A DNA stretch of 10,905 bases from assembly GCA_913044085.1 (NCBI GenBank), contig CAJWNW010000053.1:1-10905 (forward strand), in the 5' to 3' direction. A model generated the notes under the pieces. That model did no database searches. It was not told the DNA's origin and saw nothing but the letters and a program-made list of their open reading frames with translations. Below, piece by piece: positions 1-6,303 of this stretch. Positions within the stretch are counted from its first letter, which is position 1. The number at the start of each line of letters is the position of its first letter. A program made the position numbers and the translations under genes. Source of the stretch: an uncultured Flavobacteriaceae bacterium. Lineage in GTDB: Bacteria; Bacteroidota; Bacteroidia; Flavobacteriales; Flavobacteriaceae.

Positions 1-337
1 ACATCATCTTACCAGCGATAAATGAAAACGGCAAACAACAAAGCGCTGAATCTCCAGCAACTAAGCCAAAAAAAGTTGCTGTTGCTTTCGCAGAATTAAT
101 AAATGAAGCTTTGTTAATATGAATTACCTTTGGAGTTGATGTGGTTCCGGATGTTTGTATGGCAATAAAATCAATATCGTTTACCCATTCGAGAATGAAG
201 TTTCCAAGTTGAATTTCATTTTGTGAACCATTAGCCACATGATTGAATGCAAAGGTTTTTATGGATTTAGCATTATAGCGTTCACCATTAATCCTGAAGG
301 AGGTATGAGGTTTATTATGATAAGGCGTATATTCCAA
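1..337 (-). CDS. menE: MenE, O-succinylbenzoate-CoA ligase, N-terminal part (cut by window edge)
   Basis: Only the first 112 codons are visible; the gene runs off the left edge. MenE adenylates o-succinylbenzoate with ATP and joins it to CoA, giving the substrate of MenB. The translated fragment carries the AMP-binding P-loop TSGTTSTPK (residues 62-70), which fits the acyl-adenylate-forming family, followed by LCCLPFSFIAGKMM (99-112), which resembles the conserved block after the P-loop in flavobacterial MenE. No ATG lies in a sensible place. TTG at 337-335 is my choice because it puts about 13 residues before the FRING block, much as I recall for relatives. An ATT at 349-347, overlapping the upstream stop, is the only other upstream option after the in-frame TGA. 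It is the last visible gene of the men operon, just after the CPBP protease. The family call is firm; the start is uncertain. Confidence 0.88.
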   Translation of the reverse strand, partial: MEYTPYHNKPHTSFRINGERYNAKSIKTFAFNHVANGSQNEIQLGNFILEWVNDIDFIAIQTSGTTSTPKVIHINKASFINSAKATATFFGLVAGDSALCCLPFSFIAGKMM

Positions 338-348
338 ATGAACGCTAA

Positions 349-1275
349 TTAATCATTGATTACCTTGCCAAATAATTTTTCTCTCCAATCAGACCAATTG
401 TATTTTTTTGAAAATACGTACAAAACTATAGGGTAAACAATAAAAACAGGGACAAATATTTCAAAACCAGCCATTGTTGGCTCAGAGATATCTTTAAATA
501 TAGAATTGGTTTGAAAAGCAGTCCAATCGGCAGTGATTAATAACGAAGCGACTAAATTATTAGCAGCATGAAATCCTAAAGCGAGTTCCAAACCTTCGTC
601 CATCAATGTCATAATGCCCAGTAAGAAACCGGTTCCAATGTAATGAAACAAAAGAATATAGCCTAACTTTTCAATTTCGGGATTAGCCAAATGCATTGCT
701 CCAAAGACTAGTGATGTTAATACCAATGGGACCCAGCGGTTTTTTGCCAAAATACCCAAGCCTTGCATCAAATAGCCTCTAAACAAATACTCTTCAAAAC
801 TCGTTTGCAAAGGGATTAAGAGAACTGCAATCAAGACAAGAATTAAAAATGGAACCAATTGAAAATTAAACTCATAATTTTCGGGGTTAGAAAAATACTC
901 TACGCCAATAAAACCAATGGTAATAACACCCCAAAATATAAATGCAAACCAAAAACGACCCCAGTCAATTTTTTCTCTAGAAGTGGTCAAACTGACCAAG
1001 CTTTGTTTATGTATGACCTTCACAGTAAAAAATACTGCTACTAAGCCTCCTGCATAGGTCAACAGCATTAAAAATAAATTTAAATTTGAATCTAATATCC
1101 CCATCAATTTATAAGGGTCATCCATGGCTGCCATAGTGTCATTGCTAAAAGTTTCCATTATAACTGCAATAGTAAATGGAATTTGACCCAAAACAATTCC
1201 TACAACAACAATGAAAAATCCAACAATATAAAGCCACCAATCATTTTCTATTTTAAAAGCCTGTTTTATATACAT
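349..1275 (-). CDS. CPBP-family intramembrane glutamic endopeptidase (CAAX protease-like)
   Basis: This is a polytopic membrane protein of 308 residues with several hydrophobic segments (for example about 15-40, 65-88, 106-125, 140-156, 205-225 and 270-288). It has the three CPBP/Rce1 motifs: EEYLFR (E161, E162, R166), the histidine in FGAMH (H195), and HAANN (H236, N240). In known family members the glutamates and histidines form the active site inside the membrane. Members cleave prenylated proteins, process bacteriocins or act in other membrane proteolysis; the substrate here cannot be read from sequence. It sits between menC (3-base gap) and menE (about 11 bases to the chosen TTG), so it is almost certainly co-transcribed with quinone genes. 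No enzymatic step of menaquinone synthesis needs a protease, so its role in this operon is unknown. All key residues appear intact. The start ATG is well placed after the menC stop. Confidence 0.9.
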   Translation of the reverse strand: MYIKQAFKIENDWWLYIVGFFIVVVGIVLGQIPFTIAVIMETFSNDTMAAMDDPYKLMGILDSNLNLFLMLLTYAGGLVAVFFTVKVIHKQSLVSLTTSREKIDWGRFWFAFIFWGVITIGFIGVEYFSNPENYEFNFQLVPFLILVLIAVLLIPLQTSFEEYLFRGYLMQGLGILAKNRWVPLVLTSLVFGAMHLANPEIEKLGYILLFHYIGTGFLLGIMTLMDEGLELALGFHAANNLVASLLITADWTAFQTNSIFKDISEPTMAGFEIFVPVFIVYPIVLYVFSKKYNWSDWREKLFGKVIND

Positions 1276-1278
1276 AAT

Positions 1279-2313
1279 CTATAAATTTAATTTCCATTTA
1301 TTCGAAGGGTCATATGACAACCTTCCGTTTATTATTTTCAAGGGTGATACCAAGTTATTGGTAAACAAGGCTCCTGTACCCAATCCTTGCGGACGATCTA
1401 CGTTAAATTGGTAAGTCCATTGTGCAATTGCATTTAAACCAACATTGCTCTCTAGTGCACTTGTTATCCACCAACCTATCGAATGGAGTTCTGCCAAATC
1501 AATCCAGGACTGACTACCAGAAAAACCACCAACAACTGTTGGTTTTAGTATGATAAATTGGGGATTTATTGTTTGTAGCAGATAATTGCGTTTTGTTACA
1601 TCATGAATCCCAATTAATTCTTCATCCAATGCAATTGGCAAGGGTGAATGTGCACAAAGTTCAGCCATGGCTTCAATTTGGCCAGAAGCAATGGGTTGTT
1701 CTATGGAATGTAGTTGTAAATCGGAAAGACGTTTTAATTTTTCTAGTGCTTCATCCGTTGAAAAGGCACCATTGGCATCAACACGGATTTCTATGGTATT
1801 AGCGTTATATTCTTTTCTAATGGATTGAAGCAGTTTGAATTCAGTATCAAAATCGAGGGCACCAATCTTAATCTTTATACAATCGAAACCAGAAGCAATT
1901 TTTGAATGAATTTGAGATTTCATAAAATCTGTATTTCCCATCCAAACCAAACCATTGATTGGTATTTCTGCTTCCCCTTCTGTGAATTTTGAAGGAAATA
2001 AAACAAAGGATTTATTGGCGTTAAAATCTAAAAAGGCGGTTTCCAAACCAAATTGAATGGCTGGGAATTCTGACAATTCTTCCAATAGGGCTTCTTGTCC
2101 TAATTTGATATTTTCACAAACCCAGTCTAATTTATCTTCGAAGTCAGGCCGGTCATCACAGCTCAAGCCTCTAAACATGCCACACTCACCAATACCCGTT
2201 TTATTGGCATCTTGTATCTTAAGAAACCAAGTATCCTTAGAGCTTAACACCCCTCTGGAGGTACCACTGGCTTGTTTAAATTGCAGTTGGTATTTAAAAA
2301 AGGTAGCCTTCAT
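1279..2313 (-). CDS. menC: MenC, o-succinylbenzoate synthase
   Basis: MenC dehydrates SHCHC to o-succinylbenzoate in the cytoplasm, the step before MenE. The 344-residue protein has the enolase-superfamily layout: an N-terminal capping domain (about 1-110), then a barrel domain carrying the OSBS catalytic set. I see the KxK pair in CIKIKI (K147, K149), metal ligands D179 in RVDAN, E205 in SIEQP and D230 in ALDEE, and the second lysine K257 in ILKP, followed by a GGF turn. Spacing matches the muconate-lactonizing/OSBS subgroup. Some members of this subgroup are N-succinylamino-acid racemases or dipeptide epimerases, but the position among menB, menA and menE makes OSBS the clear choice. The start lies 15 bases after the menA stop and the stop lies 3 bases before the CPBP gene, so it is part of the same transcript. 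Confidence 0.95.
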   Translation of the reverse strand: MKATFFKYQLQFKQASGTSRGVLSSKDTWFLKIQDANKTGIGECGMFRGLSCDDRPDFEDKLDWVCENIKLGQEALLEELSEFPAIQFGLETAFLDFNANKSFVLFPSKFTEGEAEIPINGLVWMGNTDFMKSQIHSKIASGFDCIKIKIGALDFDTEFKLLQSIRKEYNANTIEIRVDANGAFSTDEALEKLKRLSDLQLHSIEQPIASGQIEAMAELCAHSPLPIALDEELIGIHDVTKRNYLLQTINPQFIILKPTVVGGFSGSQSWIDLAELHSIGWWITSALESNVGLNAIAQWTYQFNVDRPQGLGTGALFTNNLVSPLKIINGRLSYDPSNKWKLNL

Positions 2314-2328
2314 TATTCGTTAGGAAAG

Positions 2329-3243
2329 TTATTGCAATTGTTCAATCACTAATACAGAAGCAAACAATAGAGACATCGCAAATGTTGATAGGGCCACCAA
2401 CTTAAGATGAGGATCAAATCGCTTTGGATTTTTGATACCATAGACAATTTTTAGATGAATCAATAAAGGCGCAAAAGCAATCCAACTGAAAAGCATTAAA
2501 TAAGAAAAAGACATAATGCTTTGAAACGCAATCATAAGCCCGATTGCCGATAGAATCAATAAAAAATGGTATATCTTAGAATTTTCACGTCCCATATAGC
2601 CTGCAAGGGTATATTTATTTGATTTTTTATCAGAATCTAAATCTCGCATATTGTTTAGATTCAAAACAGCGGCACTTAAAAATCCAACTGCAGAGGCAGG
2701 CAGTAAGAGTCGAATGTCAATTTGCTTTGAAAATAAAAAGAAGGTACCAAAAACACTCAATAATCCAAAAAACAAAAATACCATCAAATCTCCCAGGGCT
2801 CTATAGCCATAAGCAGCATCCCCAACAGTATAAGAAATTGCTGCCCAGATTGAAAGCCCTCCCAAAATTACAAATACTGTGGAAGCAATCAACTGCTCAA
2901 AGCCAAAAGAAACCCAGATTAATGCGATAGCCAAACCAGTGCTAATAAGCGCGTTTAAAATAACTGCAAGTCGCATTTGCTTTGGCGTGACTACTCCGCT
3001 CTGTATTGCCCTTTCAGGACCAATACGAGATTGGTTATCGGTTCCTTTGATTCCATCTCCATAATCATTTGCTAAATTGGACAATATTTGAAAGCTTAAG
3101 GTGGTTAAAATAATCAGTGTAAAAATCAAACCGTCAAAAAAACCTAAAAAATAAGCGTAGCTTGAGCCGACCAATGCACCAGAAATAGAGAGTGGTAGCG
3201 TCCTAAGCCGTGAAGCCGATATCCAAGTTTTTAAAGTTGCCAT
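2329..3243 (-). CDS. menA: MenA, 1,4-dihydroxy-2-naphthoate polyprenyltransferase
   Basis: MenA is an integral membrane prenyltransferase of the UbiA family. It attaches the isoprenoid tail to 1,4-dihydroxy-2-naphthoate with loss of CO2, giving demethylmenaquinone. The first Asp-rich motif is NDYGDGIKGTDN (N59, D60, D63, D69) and the second is NNMRDLDSDKK (D201, D203, D205); these bind Mg-diphosphate in the family. About eight or nine hydrophobic helices fill the 304 residues, a usual MenA length. An in-frame ATG at 3297 would add 18 residues lying inside the 3' end of menB. I prefer ATG at 3243 because it follows the menB stop by one base and opens directly into the typical MenA beginning (MATLKTWISASRLRTLPLS). 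It lies in the operon between menB and menC. Confidence 0.95.
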   Translation of the reverse strand: MATLKTWISASRLRTLPLSISGALVGSSYAYFLGFFDGLIFTLIILTTLSFQILSNLANDYGDGIKGTDNQSRIGPERAIQSGVVTPKQMRLAVILNALISTGLAIALIWVSFGFEQLIASTVFVILGGLSIWAAISYTVGDAAYGYRALGDLMVFLFFGLLSVFGTFFLFSKQIDIRLLLPASAVGFLSAAVLNLNNMRDLDSDKKSNKYTLAGYMGRENSKIYHFLLILSAIGLMIAFQSIMSFSYLMLFSWIAFAPLLIHLKIVYGIKNPKRFDPHLKLVALSTFAMSLLFASVLVIEQLQ

Positions 3244-3244
3244 C

Positions 3245-4084
3245 TTAGGGAATCCATTTTTTATTAAAATTGGGAGGTCGCTTTTCCAAAAACGCATCGC
3301 GTCCTTCTTTAGCCTCTTCTGTCATATAAGCCAATCGTGTGGCTTCACCAGCAAAAACTTGTTGCCCAACCATACCATCATCCGTTAGATTCATGGCAAA
3401 CTTTAGCATTTTAATGGAAATTGGTGATTTTTGCAAAATTTCTTGCGCCCATTCATAAGCGGTAGCTTCTAAATCTGCATGCGGTATGACTGCATTAATC
3501 ATGCCCATTTCATAGGCCTCTTGCGCACTGTAATTTCTACCTAAAAAGAATATTTCTCGAGCTTTCTTTTGACCGACCATTTTGGCCAAATAGGCCGAGC
3601 CGTAACCGCCGTCAAAACTGGTCACATCGGCATCTGTTTGTTTAAAAATGGCGTGTTCTTTACTGGCAAGTGTTAAATCACAAACTACATGTAAGCTGTG
3701 ACCACCTCCGACAGCCCAACCAGGGACAACTGCAATAACAGCTTTGGGCATAAAGCGAATCAAGCGTTGGACTTCTAATATATTTAAACGTTGATAGCCA
3801 TCTTTACCAACATAGCCCTCATCCCCTCTTGATTTTTGATCTCCACCACTGCAAAAGGAATATATACCATCTTTTGATGAAGGACCTTCAGCACTTAACA
3901 AAACGACCCCTATGGAAGTGTCTTCATTGGCGTCTTGAAAAGCTTTTAATAGCTCGGAGGTTGTTTGGGGTCTGAAAGCATTGCGAACATCCGGTCTATT
4001 GAAAGCAATCCGTGCGACACCTTCACATTTGTTGTATGTAATATCTTCAAAATCAAGGGCTGTTTTCCAGTTGATAGCACTCAT
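3245..4084 (-). CDS. menB: MenB, 1,4-dihydroxy-2-naphthoyl-CoA synthase (type II)
   Basis: This crotonase-fold enzyme closes the second ring of the naphthoquinone by Dieckmann-type condensation of o-succinylbenzoyl-CoA. It has 279 residues. Oxyanion-hole and CoA-binding segments are FCSGGDQ (78-83) and PGWAVGGGHS (121-130). The block SFDGGYGSAYLAKMVGQKKA (156-175) is a MenB hallmark, with D158 as the conserved aspartate. The residue after QT at 149-150 is aspartate (D151). In family knowledge, a Gly here marks type I MenB, which needs bicarbonate as a base, and an Asp marks type II, which supplies its own carboxylate, so this one is predicted to be bicarbonate-independent. It lies 4 bases after the cvfB-like stop, and its own stop is one base before the menA ATG, which suggests coupled translation. 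Confidence 0.96.
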   Translation of the reverse strand: MSAINWKTALDFEDITYNKCEGVARIAFNRPDVRNAFRPQTTSELLKAFQDANEDTSIGVVLLSAEGPSSKDGIYSFCSGGDQKSRGDEGYVGKDGYQRLNILEVQRLIRFMPKAVIAVVPGWAVGGGHSLHVVCDLTLASKEHAIFKQTDADVTSFDGGYGSAYLAKMVGQKKAREIFFLGRNYSAQEAYEMGMINAVIPHADLEATAYEWAQEILQKSPISIKMLKFAMNLTDDGMVGQQVFAGEATRLAYMTEEAKEGRDAFLEKRPPNFNKKWIP

Positions 4085-4088
4085 AGCT

Positions 4089-4919
4089 TTATTTTAAATA
4101 AATTCCATCAGATTCCAGGCGTATGAGTCGCTTTTTGTACAAGGCGCCTACTGCTTTTTTAAAACTCTTTTTACTCATTTGTGCAACTGACTTTATAGCT
4201 TCTGGGGAGGATTTGTCAGTAACATTTAAAAATCCGTTGTGATCAGTAATTATGTCTAATAATGCCATGGCAGTGGATTTAATATTTCTATAGCCAATTT
4301 TTTGAAGACTGACATCAATTTTATTACCAGGCCTAATTTTTTTAACAATGCCTTTTAATCTATCGCCAATGCTCAGGTCTTTAAAAATTGCATCTTTGAA
4401 AATCAGTCCTAAATGACAGTTATTCACAATGACATTCATGCCTAATTCAGAAGGATGTGAGACAATTAAATCCACTTCATCGTAAAGCTGGACACTCAGT
4501 GCTGAATTGTCAAGAAAGCGATTTGTTTTACTGGATGCCACCAGCCGATCCGTCTTTTCATCTAAATAACAATGGACCAAATACCAACCTCCTTTTTTCA
4601 TTTTAAAAGCTTGCTCTTTAAACGGACAAAACAACTCTTTGACCAAACCCCAATCTAAAAAGGCACCATATTCATTTACAGCATTGCAACGAAGTAGCGC
4701 AAATTCACCCTTTTGAATATAAGGGTCATCAGTAACGGCAACCAAGCGTTCTTCATTGTCTAAATAAACGAAAACCTCAAGCACATCGTCGATTTCAAAA
4801 GCATCAGGAACATAGCGATTGGGTAGCAATACTTCATTGTCTTCTAAATCTCCCAAAAACAAGCCTGGATCTGTATCTCTTAAGATTTTTAAAGCGTTAT
4901 AACGACCAATCTCAATCAT
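4089..4919 (-). CDS. cvfB: CvfB/YitL-family S1 RNA-binding protein with C-terminal winged helix
   Basis: This is a soluble protein of 276 residues. It reads as tandem S1-like OB-fold domains (about 1-60, 65-130 and 145-205) followed by a winged-helix domain (about 210-276, ending RLESDGIYLK). The opening IGRYNALKIL and the segment GLFLGDLEDNEVLLPNRYVP are typical of the CvfB/YitL family, which binds RNA. Family members in Firmicutes affect virulence-factor expression; the flavobacterial role is not established. It is the first gene of the men operon, with menB starting 4 bases after its stop. A candidate promoter -7 box lies only 4 bases before its ATG, so the transcript may begin at or very near the start codon. 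The start is supported by the conserved N-terminus and by the lack of room upstream. Confidence 0.85.
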   Translation of the reverse strand: MIEIGRYNALKILRDTDPGLFLGDLEDNEVLLPNRYVPDAFEIDDVLEVFVYLDNEERLVAVTDDPYIQKGEFALLRCNAVNEYGAFLDWGLVKELFCPFKEQAFKMKKGGWYLVHCYLDEKTDRLVASSKTNRFLDNSALSVQLYDEVDLIVSHPSELGMNVIVNNCHLGLIFKDAIFKDLSIGDRLKGIVKKIRPGNKIDVSLQKIGYRNIKSTAMALLDIITDHNGFLNVTDKSSPEAIKSVAQMSKKSFKKAVGALYKKRLIRLESDGIYLK

Positions 4920-4923
4920 TGTG

Positions 4924-4931
4924 CAAAGGTA
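4924..4931 (-). promoter_or_regulatory. -7 promoter element for the cvfB-menB-menA-menC-CPBP-menE operon
   Basis: Read on the minus strand, the site is TACCTTTG, an exact match to the Bacteroidota -7 consensus TAnnTTTG. It is followed by CACA and the ATG of the first operon gene. No good TTTG-type -33 element is evident at the usual distance. The short distance implies a leaderless or almost leaderless transcript. No Shine-Dalgarno sequence could fit. Confidence 0.6.
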
Positions 4932-4988
4932 AGCATATTCCTTCTAATAATTACTTTCGAAAAGCCTTCAGAAAGTTAAAGTTTTTAC

Positions 4989-4996
4989 TAATTTTG
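4989..4996 (+). promoter_or_regulatory. -7 promoter element for purU
   Basis: TAATTTTG matches the Bacteroidota -7 consensus TAnnTTTG. Only five bases (CTAGA) separate it from the purU ATG at 5002, so transcription should begin at or within a few bases of the start codon. A clear -33 TTTG is not visible. It lies in the 82-base gap shared with the divergent men operon promoter. Confidence 0.55.
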
Positions 4997-5001
4997 CTAG
5001 A

Positions 5002-5856
5002 ATGAAAAAATTTATTCTCATAATAAATTGTAAAGACCAGTCTGGAATCATTGCAGCGACCACAAATTTCATTTTGAAATGCGATGGAAATATCACTTAT
5101 GTGGACCAACACGTAGACCACCAAGAAGGGGTGTTTTTTATGCGACTCGAATGCACATTAAACAATGTCGAAATTCAAAAAGAAGATTTTGTGAAATCTT
5201 TTAACACGGTTGTAGCTCATAAATTCCAAATGGATTGGAGACTTTACGACTCTGATTCCGTTTTAAAAATGGCGCTATTTGTGTCAAAATACGACCATTG
5301 CCTATATGATATTTTAGGGCGATTTAAATCTGGAGAGTTAAAAGTTGATATTCCTTTCATTGTAAGTAACCACAAAGACTTAAAGCCCATTGCAGATAGC
5401 TTTGGTATCCCATTTTATCACGTTCCAACCTCTGCCGAAACCAGCGATAAAGCCCAGCTACGACATCTTGAATTATTAAAAAAATACAATATTGATTTTA
5501 TCGTGTTGGCACGCTATATGCAAATCATACCAAAGGATATAATCGCTGTTTACCCATTTAAAATCATCAACATTCACCATTCATTTTTACCCGCATTTAT
5601 TGGTGCAAAGCCCTATCACTCTGCGTTTAAACGTGGAGTAAAAATTATTGGGGCAACCTCCCATTATGTTACCGCTGAATTGGATGCAGGTCCTATTATT
5701 GAGCAAGACGTCGTTCGCGTTTCACACTCACACAGCATCAAAAATTTAATTGCCAAAGGGCGTGATTTAGAAAAAATCGTACTAGCAACAGCCATCAAGC
5801 ATCACATCGACCAAAAAGTATTGGTCTACAGCAACAAAACAGTGGTCTTTTCTTAA
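5002..5856 (+). CDS. purU: PurU, formyltetrahydrofolate deformylase
   Basis: PurU hydrolyses 10-formyltetrahydrofolate to formate and tetrahydrofolate, balancing one-carbon pools and supplying formate for purine synthesis by PurT. The 284-residue protein has an N-terminal ACT domain (about 1-85, beginning with a CKDQSGIIAA turn) and a C-terminal formyltransferase fold (about 88-284). The catalytic triad is visible as N190 and H192 in IINIHHSFLPAF and D228 in ELDAGPII. The loop GAKPYHSAFKRGVKIIG is typical of PurU rather than of PurN or methionyl-tRNA formyltransferase, and the ACT domain is absent from those two. Length is normal. It is transcribed alone, divergent from the men operon and convergent with the broken DUF2853 gene, whose end is 10 bases beyond the purU stop. 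Confidence 0.96.
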   Translation: MKKFILIINCKDQSGIIAATTNFILKCDGNITYVDQHVDHQEGVFFMRLECTLNNVEIQKEDFVKSFNTVVAHKFQMDWRLYDSDSVLKMALFVSKYDHCLYDILGRFKSGELKVDIPFIVSNHKDLKPIADSFGIPFYHVPTSAETSDKAQLRHLELLKKYNIDFIVLARYMQIIPKDIIAVYPFKIINIHHSFLPAFIGAKPYHSAFKRGVKIIGATSHYVTAELDAGPIIEQDVVRVSHSHSIKNLIAKGRDLEKIVLATAIKHHIDQKVLVYSNKTVVFS

Positions 5857-5866
5857 GAATCTAATT

Positions 5867-6204
5867 CTAAAATACCGACTCTTTTCCAAAATGTTTTGTC
5901 AATAAATAATATAATACTGCGCGGTATTTATTTCGATTGGACTGGCCGTAAACTCTAATACTTCGTTGATAGCAGTATTGAGTTCTGGAGTTTCTTTCAG
6001 ATCTGACTTTTTAATTAAAAAATTGTTCCGAAGTGTTTTAACTTCCGAAGCGTCAGATGCAGAATCAGTACTGGCGTCTTTATTTTAAATAGAAGGTCCA
6101 CAAGCATTGGTTACTTTTGTTAATAAATCCATTTCAGGATTTATGTTGCACTTTTTTTTAAAATCTGTGGCATATTTTTCTATCAATTCTTCTCTTTTGT
6201 TCAT
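5867..6204 (-). pseudogene. DUF2853-family protein gene, broken by a nonsense codon and a 1-base deletion
   Basis: Translation from ATG at 6204 gives 39 residues (MNKREELIEKYATDF... to TNACGPSI) and then TAA at 6087-6085. The same frame continues with NKDASTDSASDASEVKTLRN and NFLIKK..., a typical DUF2853 continuation in which the family normally has a Tyr at the stop position. Near 5950-5953, after VLE, one base is missing. Moving frame restores YGQSNRNKYRAVLYYLLTKH and then FGKESVF and a TAG stop at 5869-5867. This is the expected C-terminus of the family, and the rebuilt length of about 112 residues is normal. The function of DUF2853 is unknown. The two independent lesions with an otherwise well-kept sequence suggest recent inactivation, or sequencing or assembly errors. 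It accounts for most of the 447 bases between purU and menD that lack an intact gene. Confidence 0.85.
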
Positions 6205-6214
6205 ATTGTTTGGG

Positions 6215-6227
6215 TTATGTTACATAA
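6215..6227. promoter_or_regulatory. 13-base dyad upstream of the DUF2853 pseudogene
   Basis: TTATGT and ACATAA form a perfect inverted repeat around a single central T, 10 bases before the pseudogene start codon. Such symmetry could be an operator, but AT-rich DNA produces short dyads by chance. No clean TAnnTTTG box was found beside it. Confidence 0.2.
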
Positions 6228-6233
6228 ATAAAC

Positions 6234-6250
6234 AGGCTTAAATAAAGCCT
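6234..6250 (-). terminator. Weak hairpin downstream of menD
   Basis: AGGCTT and AAGCCT form a 6-base-pair stem around a 5-base loop, about 54 bases after the menD stop and before the DUF2853 pseudogene. Read on the minus strand it is followed by GTTTATTTATG, a poor T-tract. It may end menI-menF-menD transcription, but the short stem makes this a weak call. Confidence 0.35.
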
Positions 6251-6303
6251 TTCATTTAGATATAGACACGTAATAATTCCAAAAGTCACATTTTCTATAA
6301 AAA

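Noticed and set aside
859..1044. Short plus-strand frames antisense to the CPBP, menC, menA, menD and menF genes
   Set aside because: All are shadows of well-supported genes, with no family motifs and no promoter or start context.
5855..5869. AGAAT/ATTCT as a purU terminator
   Set aside because: The stem is only five weak pairs with a three-base loop and no real T-tract.
6085..6087. Stop-codon recoding or programmed frameshift in the DUF2853 gene
   Set aside because: There is no selenocysteine-type (UGA) codon, no slippery heptamer at the shift, and two separate lesions; decay or sequence error is simpler.
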